A DNA stretch of 64,000 nucleotides, from assembly GCA_001598975.1 (NCBI GenBank), contig BBXU01000913.1, forward strand, positions 85,845 to 149,844, in the 5' to 3' direction. The notes under the pieces are model-generated. The model did not search any database. It was not told the origin of the DNA and saw nothing but the letters and a program-made list of their open reading frames with translations. Below are positions 13,016 through 22,972 of the stretch, in pieces (position 1 is the first letter of the stretch; each line of letters begins with the position of its first letter). A program made the translations under genes and the position numbers. Source of the stretch: Parachlorella kessleri (Eukaryota > Chlorophyta > Trebouxiophyceae > Chlorellales > Chlorellaceae).

Positions 13016-13979
13016 GGGAGCCTGGCACCATGACTGGATGTATCAACAGCTTAGCTGGCTGGCTGGCGGTTTTGGAAGACTGTAGGACTGCAGAATTTGC
13101 AGTTTTGCTAGGTACCAGGTTCCGACAGTGGGTTACACCACCAGCACTTGGCGTCTAAGTTTTCCATACCTGCTCCCAGGCATTGTTGTTTGTTGCAGGA
13201 TTCTCCAAGTTGCTGCAGGTTTGTCTTGCTGATACTTTGTTCAAATCTCGTATGCGCACTGCGGGGCAGGGGCTCCTGAAGCTTGCAGCAGCCTGGCAAA
13301 GCAGGTGGCTATAAGAAGCAGAGGGCGTCAGGGTCTGGGAGAACTTAGGCAGTTGGCTGGCTCTGCGAAGGACTACATGGGAGACATGGCAGGTTGTGAA
13401 GTATCATGTTGAGAGTTGAGCTAGCAGTCGGTTCCTAGGAAGCTTTGCTGCCTCTGAAATACCCTCACTCTGTGGGGTTGTCTGCTTGATGCCTGTATGC
13501 TGGCACGTTGCTTGTACACTGCCTGCCAATAATCTGTTTCCTTGCACTGCTGTAGCATTGGAAAGGCGCTTGCCAAGTGAAAGATGTACAATTGTGCTTG
13601 CAACCAAGGCTTACCAACTTGATGTTGGGTGTCCCATCATTTGGCTGGGTGACAATCAATGTCCTACAAATGCTGGACCCAAGTATGGCCAGGTACCCTA
13701 ACAAGTAATTCAGGCTAAGTACTCCATACAGCCACATCTCTGTCATTGTTAGTCAATATCGTTGTCATGATCACAGGTGATCATCTTTGGGAAAGCAGCA
13801 CATACGCACATTGCCGAGGGCAACTCACATTCAGTATTTTGTGTGTTCATAGAGACGATCCGATTGGCTGTCGGGGAATCTAGGTTACGTTATGAAACAG
13901 TAGGCAGTCTTGGTACTGGAAGTGAACTACTTTATACTTACGAAGATACGCTACTGATGCCGTCCCACGGCCGCTGCCT
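13016..13979. other. Intergenic, no gene seen
   Basis: About 960 bases between two same-strand genes. It should hold the 3' UTR of the uridine kinase-like gene and the promoter of the TMEM42-like gene. No exon, RNA gene or repeat stands out. Confidence 0.4.
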
Positions 13980-14857
13980 ATGAACCCTGGAGGCAGGCTC
14001 ACAACCTTGGCAGCAGCTGGGCTGGCAGGGGCGACCTCCGCCTCGTTTGGGAAGCTTGCAGCACGTGTTCCAGGTTTAGCAGCCAAGGCCGCATGTTATA
14101 CTCTCCTTGTGCTGGTAAGTTCGGGCAGGGGCAGGGTCTTGCTTACAGTGCTGGCACTGGTTATAACTAGTTGATATGCCTGCTGCGCTGTGCTGCAGTT
14201 CAACGTAGGAATGCTGGCGCTCTATACCAGAGGACTTCAGAGCACCTCTTCCTTGCAGGCCACCGTCACCAGCGTTGCTGCCAATATGTGAGCTTTGCCA
14301 GGTTGCCTGCTGAGGACCCTGTGTTTTTCCGATGTCGCAATTGCCCACTTGCTTGCGGTATTTTTGCCCCCCTTGCGCATCATGAACCTGACAACTGCCC
14401 CTTCGGCTGTGCAGTATCTTCTCAGGGCAACTGGGAAGACTACTCTTTGGCGAGCACCTCACCCACCAATGGTGGCTAGGGGCCGCCAGCATCCTCGCAG
14501 GTAAGTATACTCGTATGGTAGTGACCTTGAAGAGGCAGGGCAACTGCCAACTCTGGTGCCGCAGCAGCGTGGTGTCAGTATCTCGCCTGGGCATCAGGTG
14601 CCCTCGCCTAGACTCGGCTCAGGACCAGCTGGGTCAGCTTTGCAGGCACCGTCTTGCTCAGCCAAGCACAGGAGCCATCCACGGAGGGCAGCAAAGCATG
14701 GCTCGGCCGATCAGACGCAATCAGCAGCGGAGTATCCATGCAAACAGGCAGCACCATCCGTACATGCGCGGAAAGAGCAGGGGATGTTGGCGGCGCATCA
14801 TTGCAGCTCAGGTCGCCAGCAGCACGGCCAAGCAGGAGCAGCAGCCGGCGGAGATAG
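13980..14857 (+). CDS. TMEM42/EamA-like small membrane protein
   Basis: Model: 13980-14114, 14199-14287, 14415-14500, 14646-14857; 173 residues, in phase, close to the roughly 160 residues of animal TMEM42. The N-terminal half reads LAGATSASFGKLAAR, then a hydrophobic span into FNVGMLALYTRGLQ, then SSLQATVTSVAANIIFSG, LGRLLFGEHLTHQWWLGAAS and ILAGTVLLSQ. This order (LAGA..AS.AK, FNV..., SS..A..TV..., G..L.GE...WW.G) matches TMEM42 and the last four helices of drug/metabolite-transporter (EamA) proteins. The tail after LLSQ is polar and probably cytosolic. No substrate can be inferred. The next gene starts about 250 nt downstream on the same strand. The family call is good; the exact C-terminus rests on one splice choice. 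Confidence 0.78.
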
Positions 14858-15109
14858 CGGCTGGTGCACAGGAGCCACAGTGAGTCGGCGGTCCTTATGC
14901 AGCATATGCTAGAGTGCCTGTGCCACTCTGGACCTTCAGCCCTGCTCAATCCAGATGCATGCTTCCACAACCTACTAGCATCCTGTGTGGCCCTAGGGTG
15001 GGACCCAGCACCCCTATCCTCAAGCTTTGCAAGCAACTGCTTATAGCAGCTGGCTGGGTCGCCGTGTAGGCCCCCCGCGCTTGACAGCTACAAGGAGGTG
15101 CAGCCGTGG

Positions 15110-17836
15110 ATGGCCGGCCGGCTGCACAACTTCAAGGTGGTGCTGGCGTATGACGGCACCAGCTACCACGGCTTCCAGCTGCAGCTGGGCCGCGACAGCC
15201 GGCCGACCGTCCAGGGCAAGCTGGAGGCGGCCTTAGTCCGGCTGACTAAGGAGCCGCGGGAGACGCTGAGGGTGCAGGCAGCCGGCCGCACAGATGCGGG
15301 TGTCCACGCCAGGGCGCAGGTTTGGTTTTGCAAGGGCAGGGAGGCGGTTCGCTTTCTGGAGGGTGCTGGTTTAATGGTGGGGGTGAGCAGTGGGGTTGGC
15401 CAGCGCCAGCTGCTGTCGTGCTGCTGCATTGTGTGCTAGTGGGGCCGCCACTGTGCAGCCAGCACTTGCTGCCTTGTGTGGGCAGCGGCCGCACCTCTGC
15501 ACCCAGCGCTGGTGTGCTGGAAGGCAAGGCCACATGGACCTAGCTCCGGGGATGAGCATGAGCGAGACATGGGGCAGGGTGAAGGGGTAGGACAGAGACA
15601 TGCATGCATGCACAGCAGCAACCCATGTGTTGCCGGCTGCTGCTTGCCAGGTGGCCCAGTTCCTGACCCGCTCCCCCCAGGACTGTGAAGTAGCGCTGAG
15701 GGCCCTGAACGCCATGCTCCCCAGGGACATCGTGGTTACGCAGGTGGCCCAAGTGCCGCTGGACTTCAACGTGCGCTACTCCCTCAGGCAAGGCTGGCTG
15801 GCAGCTCCCTGCCAATCCTCCCAGCACAGGCAGGGGTGCGCCCTTGTGACCAAAGAATAACTCACCATGGAAGAGTGCGCCTCCCCTTGCCTCATGTTTG
15901 CTTGGTGACTACTGAAGTTTGCGGCTGTTGCAGTGGGTCGCCGTCGGCTGCACCTTGTCGGATGTGCAGCACCAGGTCTCCCACTGGCGTTGCTAGTATG
16001 CCGTCGTGGAGCCTGCCACCATCTGCGTGCCAGTGGCTGTGCAGGAAGGTGTACCACTACGACATCAACCTGGAACCCTACCCCAGCCCCTTCACGGTCC
16101 GCTTCCAGCACCACCCCCACAACCCTGACCGGCTCAATGTGGAGGCCATCAGGTGACCAGGTGACAAGCTCAAGTCTAGGTGGCTTCTACTAGCTTGCAA
16201 GCAAAGAGGAACCACCACCTCAATGCGTGCAGTTTAGGCGAGGGGCAGCCTCATGTGCACAAGGGATGCGAGCAGGGGCAGATGGCTCCTTGCTGCTGTG
16301 CAACCACGGTGTTCGGCGCATGGTTGCAAGTCAAGAAGAAATGCAGCTTACACAGCAGGACAGCATTGGGCCGCTTGCAGAAAGTGAGTCAGTGGGGCCA
16401 AGGTGGTAAACAGCTGAACGGTGGCGGTAACGGTTCCAGGTCTGCCGCCCATCTGTTTGTGGGCACCCACAACTTTGTGGCATTCTCCAACGTGTCGCGG
16501 GATGGCAGCCAGAAGACCCCGGTGAAGACTATCTACCGCTTTGATGTAGAAGACATCCAAGGGGGCATCAGGTGTGTCTATCTGGGCTGCCCAGCTGCGG
16601 TGGTGTGTTCCTGGTGCACAAGTAGAGGCAGCCGGCGTGTGGCTGTCCTTGTTCGAAGGTCAAACTCCTGACAACTGCCATTGCAACAAGGCACTCAGCA
16701 AGTGTTTTGGCAGGTCACCCTAGCTACGGCTCCGTGGGAGGGCTACTCATGCGGTTTGTGTTGCCTGGCCTGGCCGCTGCCTGATTTCTTCCTACAGTGC
16801 CCCGAGCCATGCCTGTGTAGGCAAGTGTGAACGATCAAGGTTGGGGGAGAGCCTCAGGCATGGATATACTTACTGCCCACAATGTGAGGTTTGAGATGTG
16901 CTGGGTAACATCATCACCAGTTACATCCATGTTACAGGCCAGGGTCCGGCTTGTTCTTGGCTGTAAGCAGGCTGGCGGTGGAGGGCAGTGGCTTCCTGTA
17001 CAAGCAAGTGCGGCACATGGCGGGGGCCCTGCTGGCCGTGGCTGCTGGCAGGCTGGCCCCAGACCACATCACCACGCTGTTGGAGCAAGGGGGTGCTGCC
17101 CAGCACGCTGGTAAGTGCTGGGCGCTTTGAGCTGAGCATGAGACAGCCTTCAGGCTGGCTGTGGCTGACCACAGATCCATGCCCCGCTCGGCAAGGCATG
17201 GGCTTGTCCAATTGTGGTGTGGCTCAGTGCCGAGGCATGCTTATCTGTGGGTGAAGCGCTTGGTGTCATGCTGTAATAACCCACCTGAGCAGCTCTAAGC
17301 GCATGCATGTAAGGCGGGCCTAACAGGCTCCTAGGTGAAGCCAACCAGGGCACCTGTAGGCAAAGAAAAAAGATGTTTCTGGTTTTAATAAACCTTTTTT
17401 AGAAAATCAAAAAATTTCAGAAGGGATAATTAAAAAACAGGTATTATCCATGTTTTACATGGATAAGTTTCCGTTAAAAATGAATAATAGATTACAGCAT
17501 CAAGAACTGCATAAAGAACTGCATGGCTTTTCTCAATGCAAAGCATTGAGGTTTTAGGGTTTAGGGTTCTGCACTGCCTGGCTGGACCGCACCAGTGCAG
17601 GGCAACCCAAGGGCGTCCTTAAGGTGAGAGTCTCCATGGCCTTGTTCACATGCAATGCATGTGTTGAAGGTGCCGCCTTGTTTGACCTTGGTGCAGGCCG
17701 GCCAGGGTACAGGGGCTGGGATGTGGCGGAGGCAAAGGGGCTCTGCCTGCACTCCGTGACCTACCCGCCACACATGGACCCCAGTCGGCTGATGTACCCT
17801 CCCGAGGGGGTGGCAGCAGAGAGCGACCAGGACTAG
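15110..17836 (+). CDS. tRNA pseudouridine synthase, TruA family
   Basis: Isomerises uridines in the anticodon arm of tRNA (positions 38-40 for bacterial TruA/eukaryotic Pus3; related members act elsewhere). Model: 15110-15319, 15651-15787, 16045-16152, 16440-16571, 16971-17110, 17697-17836; 288 residues, like bacterial TruA (270). Key blocks are LAYDGTSYHGFQ, the catalytic motif AGRTDAGVHA with Asp62, the QVPLDFNVRYSL block, and EGSGFLYKQVRHMAGALL. The chain ends GWDVAEAKGLCLHSVTYPP. An earlier start is possible because the frame is open for a few codons upstream. Intron 2 begins with GC at 15788. Intron 5 contains an AT-rich foreign-looking insert. A TGTAA signal lies at 17923-17927, 87 nt after the stop. 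The 3' end of the last exon is also present as a dead copy at 22331-22454. Confidence 0.92.
17358..17568. other. AT-rich organelle-like insert with hairpins and telomere-like repeats, inside a TruA intron
   Basis: The base composition drops abruptly to AT-rich at about 17358-17530, unlike anything else in the window except a short microsatellite. One frame stays open from about 17357 to 17557 and would encode a Lys/Asn/Phe-rich peptide (for example GFNKPFLENQKISEG), typical of plastid-encoded proteins. There are two perfect hairpins: a 9-bp stem with a 3-nt loop at 17445-17465 and an 8-bp stem with a 3-nt loop at 17532-17550. Directly after them, 17552-17566 reads TTTTAGGG then TTTAGGG, two green-lineage telomere-type units. 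The likeliest explanation is a piece of organellar DNA captured at a repaired break. I cannot name the source gene. Confidence 0.55.
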
Positions 17837-18536
17837 CAGCTCAGGTGCAGGGGTTGTTATGGTTGCTTGCTTGCCTGTGAGCAAGTCCTCCTGTGACAAG
17901 CGGGCGGGCATGGAATGTTCCCTGTAAGAGTTACATCAATGTCACCAGGTGTTTGGCATGTTTGGCAAACCGTTCCTAGGCTGTCCAGGTCCAAGAAGCA
18001 TCATGCTTGATGAGGATATTGGCCGTCCAGGAAGAAGTACTGAGATGATCACTAAAGCATAGACATGCAGCAATTCACGCATATCTCATCTATGTTTGCA
18101 GTGGCTGCCACAACCACTCATAGGCACCCTCGCTATGCCACTCTGCTGTCTATGGCTGCCGCCCCTGCTGACTTCTGTTGCCGCCACACCCTCTGAAGTA
18201 CATGCACCACTTGCTTGAGCTGCCCACCTGCCTGCAGCTGCGCTTCATGCCCCCCTTGCCCCTACTGACACACCAAGAATATACCCAAGAATAAGAGCAT
18301 AATTGCATAGCCCGTACTCCTCTCTGACCGTATTACCTGCAACTCTTAATGAATATACAGAACGGCCGTGACCACACCTCGACACGTGGCATGCTGATGT
18401 ATACATGTCCGCACTCACATCACAACCTCAGCAGGCGCTCCACCTCCAGCATACACTGCACCCTACACTTTACAACTCTCCTCCGACTCTCCTCTCTTCA
18501 CACTGCAGCTGCCTGCCACCACTTGGCGCACGTAAG
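17837..18536. other. Convergent intergenic region between TruA and chitinase 1
   Basis: Both flanking genes end here. TGTAA for TruA is at 17923-17927. The complementary TTACA for the minus-strand chitinase is at 18470-18474, about 65 nt past its stop. A related but diverged version lies at about 22455-22972, as part of the tandem duplication. No gene is seen. Confidence 0.5.
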
Positions 18537-21261
18537 CTACACAGCGTACGGCCTCTGCGTGCTGCAGTCCACATTTTGGGTGCCTGTGTCCACCCCCAGG
18601 ATGGCGGCGTAGCGCTGGAAGTATGCGATGCGGTCCGCCACCTGGGGCGGGGTGCTGATGCCACACTCGAGGCCACCATTGATAATGAGCGTGGTCCACC
18701 CAAAGCCCGGGGCGCGCCCAGCTGCCACGTCATCGGCAGTGGGCTGGTACCTGCAAGGCAAATGAAGGCAAGGCACAGTACTTGCCATTTCTTGAAGGGT
18801 GATTCCCAGTTATCATTGCTTCTCTGCACAACATGTCAATATGCTGAGGCGCACGTGAGCTGCATTTGACTGGGGTCTGAGCATAACATGCCACTAAGGC
18901 AAGACTCAGGCACATTCTGCATGCAGCCCTGTCAGCCCAGCTCATGTCACATTTCCTGTTCGCACTACCTGTCCCTCATGCTTATAACACGGCAGCAAGG
19001 CGCCACCCAGTGGGTGGCATTCCATGTGCAGGAGGTCGCCGCACTTTTGTAGACTAGTTTTCCCTCTCTTGAGCTCTCACAGGTGCACATGCACAGCAGT
19101 CGCTCACCTGCCAATCATGACGTCATGGGCGGACGGCTTGGGGCTCTGGGGCGTCATCCAGAACCACAAGGCAGTCTTGAAGGACACGATTGGGACAGAA
19201 GACACAAGGCCGGGGTTGTTGATAAGGTCAAGGCCCAGCGCCTGGCCAGCCAGTCCATAGCTGCACCACCGGGGTGTAGCAGTTCAGCTGGCAACTCAGC
19301 CACACAAGGGTGCACTCGAGTGAACCACGGCAAGCCCGCCCCAGCAGTGCAAGGCGGTGTGCTCCTCCCAGCATGAGCCAGCACTGGTGCATGTGTGGGG
19401 AGGGCTTCTCCAGACATCTTCTGTAGGCAGAGATCGTACAAGGCCAGTGCAATACGCCGGGTATACAGCCTTTATTGGGAAAATAGCAGGCAGCTGCTCA
19501 CTTGTAGTTCCAGCTCAGCTGCAGGGGGCCCCGGCCGTGGTATGACTGGCCAGGGGTACAGGGCCACTTAGGGGTTGGCGCGCAGTAGATGGAGCTCACA
19601 TGGCCGTTGCCCTCCTGCGTGAAGCACAGCCCCCAGGCCTGGGCACCGTCAGGCGCGGTGGCCCACCCCCCGGTGGTCTCATGGCTGCATAGAGGGGAAC
19701 CCAGGTGCCACGTCAGGTGCGCAAGGTGGTCAGACAGAGTGTTCTCACTCAGACTCATCAGATTGTACCAGGGTGGTGCACATGCAGCAGGGTGGGGGTG
19801 CACGCCTATGGGGTTACCATACAGGGCACCAAGCTGTGTGCGTTTGCCAGGCCAGTGAGCTGTGCTGCCTGTGCCGCCATGTGCATGCAATGCCATAGGC
19901 CAGAGGGTAGCGTTACCTGGCCTGGGCTAGGAAGGCTGCCAGCTCACGCCTGTTGCTGGCGTCATCGCCCTCGGAGGCAAAGCCGGGGAAGGCCTGGGTA
20001 GCCGCTACAAAGGCATCGTAGGTGTAGAAGCCGGCACCGGCGCAGGCAGGGTCGTTGGTGTGCTTGAAGATGTCAGCCCACAGCGCTGGGGTGATGTAGC
20101 GCTCTACACCGGCAACAGGGGTGGCGGGGACGGGGGTCGGGGTGACAGCTGGGGCAGGCGTCGGGGTTACTGGCACTGGCGCGGCAGGGGTTGGGGCGTC
20201 TGGGGCCGGGGTGGCTGGCACTGGCGCGGCAGGGGTTGGGGCGTCTGGGGCCGGGGTGGCTGGCACTGGCGCGGCAGGGGTTGGGGCGTCTGGGGCCGGG
20301 GTGGCTGGCACAGGCGCGGCAGGGGTTGGGGCATCTGGGGTCGGGGTGGCTGGCACTGGCGTTGCAGGGGTTGGGGCGTCTAGAGCCGGGGTGGCTGGCA
20401 CTGGCGTGGCAGGGGTTGGGGCGGCAGGCTGAGGCTGGATGGTGTCAGTCTGCTCGCCAGGGGTGTTGCTGCTTGCTCCACCGCCTGAATTGCCAACAGG
20501 GTACCACAGCGTCATGGACAAAATACGAATCAATCTCATCCCCGACACCACCACGCAAGTGTTTCAGGTGGTCTGAGGTGGACTGCTGTGGGCTCCTGTA
20601 CTGCTTGCCAGGTCCCTGGGGTACTCCCTGTAGGCACATGCATGCAACAGTTCTGATGCTCGCCTGGTGTGGGTACCGGAGTGCCGACGCAGGGGACGTT
20701 GGCGGGCCAGTCACAGGTTTGAATGGCGTCGTTGAACCTCAGGCCGGCATTGCATGGCCTGTAGTAGGCCTCGGTCTCAGAGACACACCAGTAGTATGCC
20801 TGCATGTGGCAGTGGGTTTCCCTTTCAGCCTTACGATGAGGGTCCTTTCCCTAGTAGTGCTGCTGTGCAGCCGTTGCAACAGAGGTATGCAAGAGCATGT
20901 GGGCGAGGGCTGTGTCAGGTCTTACCACAGAACTTTTCCTTTTCAGTGTCCTGGATTTGTGTGAAGTGTTGCGGCATTCAACAAAAAGCCGGCCCCCCTC
21001 CCTGAGTCACCCTACCTGGCAGCCTGCAGCCGTGTCTGCGAACATGCCGGGGGTCCCCTTACTTGCACAGAAGGTCAGCGAGGGCGTGGCCTGCAGCCAA
21101 GACACCATAGCAGACGTATTTAATAACCATCCTGACTTAGGTTACTGGTTTAGGGCGAAAGCAGTGCTGCTACTCACTTGCCGCGGCCTTCGCCCAGTAG
21201 ATGGCAAGGCCAGCGCTGCCAGTGACAACGTAAGCAGAAGGCCCCAGCACGTTTGTGCCAT
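18537..21261 (-). CDS. Secreted chitinase 1: CBM14 domain plus GH19 catalytic domain
   Basis: Hydrolyses beta-1,4-linked N-acetylglucosamine polymers. Model (complement): 21178-21261, 21016-21090, 20664-20799, 19917-20484, 19502-19684, 19108-19260, 18537-18750; 470 residues. The N-terminus [18 protein letters not shown] is a clear signal peptide. A six-cysteine CBM14 chitin-binding module follows ([19 protein letters not shown] ... [16 protein letters not shown]). Next come a Pro/Thr/Ala linker made of 15-residue repeats, and a plant-type GH19 domain. The catalytic pair is visible: Glu290 in SHETTGGW and Glu312 in CFTQEGNG, spaced 22 residues as in barley chitinase. Also present are [26 protein letters not shown] and IINGGLECG. 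Intron 3 appears to use a GC donor at 20663. The gene is convergent with TruA. Function is well supported, and secretion is inferred from the signal peptide. Confidence 0.93.
20172..20428. repeat. 45-bp coding minisatellite, about six units (chitinase 1 linker)
   Basis: Tandem units of exactly 45 bp begin at 20172, 20217, 20262, 20307, 20352 and 20397 (the last is partial). On the minus strand each encodes 15 residues of the form [15 protein letters not shown], the flexible linker between the chitin-binding and catalytic domains. Units differ by only a few substitutions, which points to recent expansion by slippage or unequal exchange. Confidence 0.9.
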
Positions 21262-22246
21262 CTCGACTTCGACTCCCTTCCACAGAGTAGGGAAGAGTTA
21301 CAAGCCACAAGGGGCAGTGTTGAGATGGCGTGAATACAGGACGGGGACGGGCGGAGGCTTCAGTGGTGCGCTCGACGGAGTGTTACTTTTCAACAAAGCA
21401 AGCATCAAGGATCTGTCCGCGGTGCAGGCCAGAGCGCCTTTTGTAGGGGATTGGGCGCCCGCGGCGTGGCGCAAGCGCCATGATTACAAAACTCCCTGAA
21501 GACTCTTCTGAGAAGAGATCGTGTCCCGTCAGGCTGGAGCTGCGATCAAGACGAACAAGATAAGCCGAGCAGCAACCATGTAGCCAACCATCTCGCTCAT
21601 TCGTCACAGGCGACGATAGGGCCCTGGGCAGTCAGAACGGGGAACAAACGCCGGCTGACCCGCCAGCATCGCGACAACCAGCTGCAACGAAGCATCATGT
21701 GTAACGAAGTTGAGGAACACTTGGCTAGAAATCTATAGTGGATATGGGGCCTGTCGACCTGGCACACCAAAAAAGCCGCAGCCAGGAGCAGAGCAAGCAG
21801 CGACCCAAGGATCATTATCGTACTATCACAAGGTAAGTATCCCAACAACCCCAAACGTACACAGACAGCTCAAAACCATAAGGAACGCGCCTGGCCACTA
21901 GTCCCTGTTTCACACGCGCATGCATCACGAAAGAAATCTCTGTCAAGGCAAGTCACTCCGAGTGGAGTCCACCCAAAGCAACCATCAAAGTGCAGCCCTG
22001 GCGGACTCTAGCTCCCAGACACCTTGCGATAGGATAGGCCAGCCCTGGTAGAGCGTCTCAGCTCAGGCTGGGTGGAGAGCCACTGTTCGATAGGAATGCC
22101 GTCAAAGACCACCTGGGTCAGCGAACCTGCAACTTTGCAACCCTCCTGCGACATACACTACAGCACTGCCAGGTTTATCAAGCCACTGGCAGCCCGCCTT
22201 GCATGGAAACAAGCTGCCACGACCACCTGCCCTTACAAATTCACTG
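21262..22246. other. Upstream flank of chitinase 1 (duplicated)
   Basis: This holds the promoter side of chitinase 1 and runs to the CAMTA 3' fragment. It matches 25422-26476 in patches, for example the stretches around 21540-21610 and 25850-25930, and around 21840-21930 and 26110-26200. Similarity is interrupted by small insertions and deletions. No further gene is supported. Confidence 0.5.
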
Positions 22247-22329
22247 CTAAGCATGCAGGGCCACATCAGCGCGATACTCGAACACGCTCCCTCCCACCTC
22301 CTTGTCTGCCACCTTAGTTGGCAGCGCTG
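22247..22329 (-). pseudogene. Fragment of the CAMTA-like gene 3' end
   Basis: In the minus frame this encodes GGSVFEYRADVAL followed by a different last residue pair and a stop. It matches the final codons of the intact CAMTA-like gene (complement of 26477-26565). It has no upstream exons and starts abruptly at the duplication breakpoint, so it is a dead 3' fragment left by the tandem duplication. Confidence 0.85.
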
Positions 22330-22330
22330 C

Positions 22331-22454
22331 CCAGGGTGCAGGGGCTAGGATGTGGCGGAGGCAAAGGGGCTCTGCCTGCACTCTGTGACCTACCCGCCAC
22401 ACATGGACCCAAGTACCCTCCCGAGGGGCTGGCAGCAGAGAGCGATCAGGACTA
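22331..22454 (+). pseudogene. Fragment of the TruA last exon, with a nonsense change and a frameshift
   Basis: The fragment aligns with 17702-17836, the last exon of TruA. The tryptophan codon of GYRGWDVAEA is changed to TAG at 22346-22348. A 10-nt deletion after the MDP codons shifts the frame before the original stop. It has no upstream exons. It is a dead relic created at the duplication junction and abuts the CAMTA relic directly. Confidence 0.88.
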
Positions 22455-22972
22455 ACAGCATGGATATGGGGCATTGGTGAGGTTGGTTGCTTGCTTGTGA
22501 GCAAGTCCTCCCTTGCCAAGCTGGTGAGCATGTCTTGCTCCTTGTACGTTTACACGGCTGTCCATGAGTCATTGCTGAGATACTAGACATCCAGCCTTTC
22601 AATCCAGTCCGCCCTACCTCCTCAATGTGCTGCCAACAATACAAATAGACCCCTGCGCCATGCCACTCTGCTGTTCACTGCTGCCACCCTGCTGTCGTCT
22701 ATTGCCGCCACACCCTCCGGTGTGCATGCACCACCTGCTGGAGCTGCCAACCTGCCTGCAACCTGCGCTTCCACCCCCCCCCTTCCCCTCTGACACACAA
22801 GAAGAAACACAACAGCGTGACCACACCTGGATACGTGGCATGCCTACACGTCCGTACTCGCACCACACTCACAGCAGGCGCTCCATCATACACTCTACCC
22901 TAGCTCAGCAATGTGCCCCTGACTCTCCTCTGTTCAAGCTGCAACTGCCTGCCACGAGCAAACGCACGCACT

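Larger units (their letters stand above)
17702..22330. repeat. Tandem segmental duplication, unit 1
   Basis: Unit 1 runs from inside the last exon of TruA through chitinase 1 and its upstream flank to a fragment of the CAMTA 3' end. The same order recurs in unit 2 (22331-26565). The left edges align at the sequence CCAGGG (17702 and 22331). The right edges align at GGCAGCGCTG (22320-22329 and 26556-26565). Exons are strongly conserved between units, while introns and spacers differ in length and sequence, so the event is not recent. The simplest history is an ancestral TruA-chitinase-CAMTA order, duplicated by unequal exchange or break repair. Confidence 0.85.

Noticed and set aside
20121..20432. 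CRISPR-like regular repeat array (and its twin at 24399-24620)
   Set aside because: The 45-bp units have no unique spacers, lie in frame inside chitinase exons and encode a 15-residue linker; they are coding minisatellites.
20191..20964. 257-residue open frame on the plus strand
   Set aside because: It is antisense to the chitinase 1 linker and CBM14 exons; its Gly/Trp repeats are the complement of the Pro/Thr codons.
22247..22531. Minus-strand 94-residue open frame as a separate gene
   Set aside because: Only its last codons match CAMTA; the rest is antisense to the TruA relic. It is read through a duplication junction.
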